Shown here piece by piece: positions 37,654-38,832 of a stretch of 38,832 nucleotides of DNA; positions within the stretch are counted from its first letter, which is position 1, and the number at the start of each line of letters is the position of its first letter. The DNA is from an uncultured Clostridiaceae bacterium. GTDB lineage: Bacteria > Bacillota > Clostridia > Lachnospirales > Lachnospiraceae. A program made the translations under genes and the position numbers. The stretch is from the NCBI GenBank assembly GCA_946185495.1, contig CAMHJT010000005.1:1-38832 (forward strand), in the 5' to 3' direction. Under the pieces are notes generated by a model that saw only the letters and a program-made list of their open reading frames with translations, did no database searches and had not been told where the DNA came from.

Positions 37654-37759
37654 ATTCAGTCTCCTATCCTATTTTGATTGCCGGCAAGCTCCTGCCGGCT
37701 TGTCCCTATTGATTTCCTTACGCGCCCCTGCAATAAAATCAAGTGGAGCCTCCACCCCG

Positions 37760-38080
37760 GCGCATAAAAAAACCGCCCCCGAAGGGACGGACATATACAG
37801 CCGCGGTACCACCCAGCTTCCAGAACAGCCCTGCTGTCTGGCACTTTTTCCATGTCATAACGTACATGAACCGTCCACGCCTATTTCTGTACATCCATAA
37901 GAGATGCGCCCGAAACCTGCATAACGTCATCTTGCGTTCTGCACTTCCCAGCCTTCAACGCGGAAACTCCGGTGTGAAATTAAAACGCCATGTGAACCTG
38001 AACGGGCTTGCAGCCTGTGGCCCCTTCTCTCTGGCGGAACATGACATTCTTTTGCACCATCAGCGTCCATCCTTATTCTC
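37760..38080 (-). promoter_or_regulatory. T-box leader of pheST
   Basis: T-box sequence gggtggtaccgcgg (reverse complement of 37801-37814), downstream terminator hairpin with T-tract, upstream AGAGAG...GGCTGcaaGCC Stem I-like elements and UUC codons in a plausible specifier region. Confidence 0.92.
37763..37790 (-). terminator. T-box intrinsic terminator
   Basis: Minus strand CCGTCCC-TTCG-GGGGCGG-TTTTTTT. Confidence 0.85.
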
Positions 38081-38107
38081 TGTCCGGAACCAGCCGGACA
38101 ACTATTC

Positions 38108-38832
38108 CTATTTTATCATTTTTTTCAGCCGTGTCAAGTATCGTTTTTGATACGCCTTAAGCAGCACCACATTTAAGCTGGCTCCCATCAGTAAAAAATA
38201 CATACAGAAATACAGCCACAGCATGGCGATCACTATGCCCGCCAGAGAGCCGTACATCAGTGAAAAATTGGGGAAATGCTCAATATACACAAGCACGATC
38301 CTTGAGATCAGCAGCCATGCAACCGCCGAAAAAGCCGCTCCGGAAACCTGCTCCTTCATCTTTTTTTTCACATGGCTCTTCTCGCCGCCAGCCGTATGCT
38401 CAAACCGGTTCCAGAAGATCACATAGAGCATCAGTATGAAACCAAAGAACAGAACCCAGCCCAGGACATACCGGATCATCAGGAAAAACTGCTTCCAGCC
38501 GGAATCAACCACAAAGATGTCGTGAATGTAGATCTGATAATAATGGCTGATCACCATATAAAGGGATGTGATCGCGGCAAATACCAGGATCAGGATCACA
38601 GTAAAGAGTATGGCTTTCAATCTGGTCAGTATGAAATTCTCATTTTTTCTGGTGTAAAAATCAATCCTGACCTCCTCCATCGCGGAGGAATACGCCCAGT
38701 CAAAGCCGTCCATCACGGCTACGATTCCCTTCGAGGAGGACCAGAGCATCGTCACCGCAGACAGCGAGATGACCGTACTGCTTGCCCTGCTGTACAGGTC
38801 ATTGATAATGTCACTAATATACGAGTAGAATT
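38108..38832 (-). CDS. YihY/BrkB-family membrane protein (5' end beyond window)
   Basis: Open frame continues upstream of the track start to the window edge (FYSYISDIINDLYSRASSTVISLSAVTMLWSSSKGIVAVMDGF...); multiple TM segments and family-like SSSKGI, LYGSLAGIVIAMLWLYFCMYFLLMGA motifs. Confidence 0.87.
   Translation of the reverse strand, partial: FYSYISDIINDLYSRASSTVISLSAVTMLWSSSKGIVAVMDGFDWAYSSAMEEVRIDFYTRKNENFILTRLKAILFTVILILVFAAITSLYMVISHYYQIYIHDIFVVDSGWKQFFLMIRYVLGWVLFFGFILMLYVIFWNRFEHTAGGEKSHVKKKMKEQVSGAAFSAVAWLLISRIVLVYIEHFPNFSLMYGSLAGIVIAMLWLYFCMYFLLMGASLNVVLLKAYQKRYLTRLKKMIK

Noticed and set aside
1-38832. tRNA/rRNA genes, transposases, integrases, CRISPR arrays, restriction or toxin-antitoxin systems
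   Set aside because: None recognised by eye in the sequence or the ORF translations; a tRNAscan/ISfinder run would be needed to exclude short or degraded ones.

Overview
The window looks like a low-GC-type Firmicutes (Lachnospiraceae-like) chromosomal segment. Bases 1-20347 are almost entirely minus strand and form a long cell-surface glycopolymer cluster. It contains an LTA-synthase-like sulfatase (truncated at the left edge), several GT2 glycosyltransferases (one a two-domain fusion), a secreted parallel beta-helix protein, a GtrA-like protein, three CDP-glycerol glycerophosphotransferase-like proteins, TarI/TarJ-like CDP-ribitol enzymes, a TagGH-like ABC exporter, a WbaP-like initiating sugar transferase, GlmM, a YegS/DagK-like lipid kinase and GalE. 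Next come a queuosine-precursor operon (queD-queE-folE-queC), thrC and a 3D-domain protein. A plus-strand accessory patch follows (26.5-30.4 kb): a double-AP2-like protein with an eroded HNH-like centre, two small spore-coat-like proteins behind a sporulation-sigma-like promoter, and an acidic repeat protein behind a structured leader. The right end has queA, a secreted transglutaminase-like protein with a 36-bp minisatellite, pheS-pheT with a T-box leader, and a truncated YihY/BrkB-like protein. The observations most worth following up are: (1) a family of about six ~45-50 bp same-orientation repeats in intergenic gaps, often directly upstream of start codons and tandem before gtrA and queE; (2) the standalone AP2-like protein; (3) a 30-bp in-frame minisatellite inside the radical-SAM gene queE; (4) a candidate preQ1-like leader; (5) structured leaders and hairpins in the pheS-pheT gap and upstream of the acidic protein. 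All calls come from reading the sequence; no database searches or folding programs were run.
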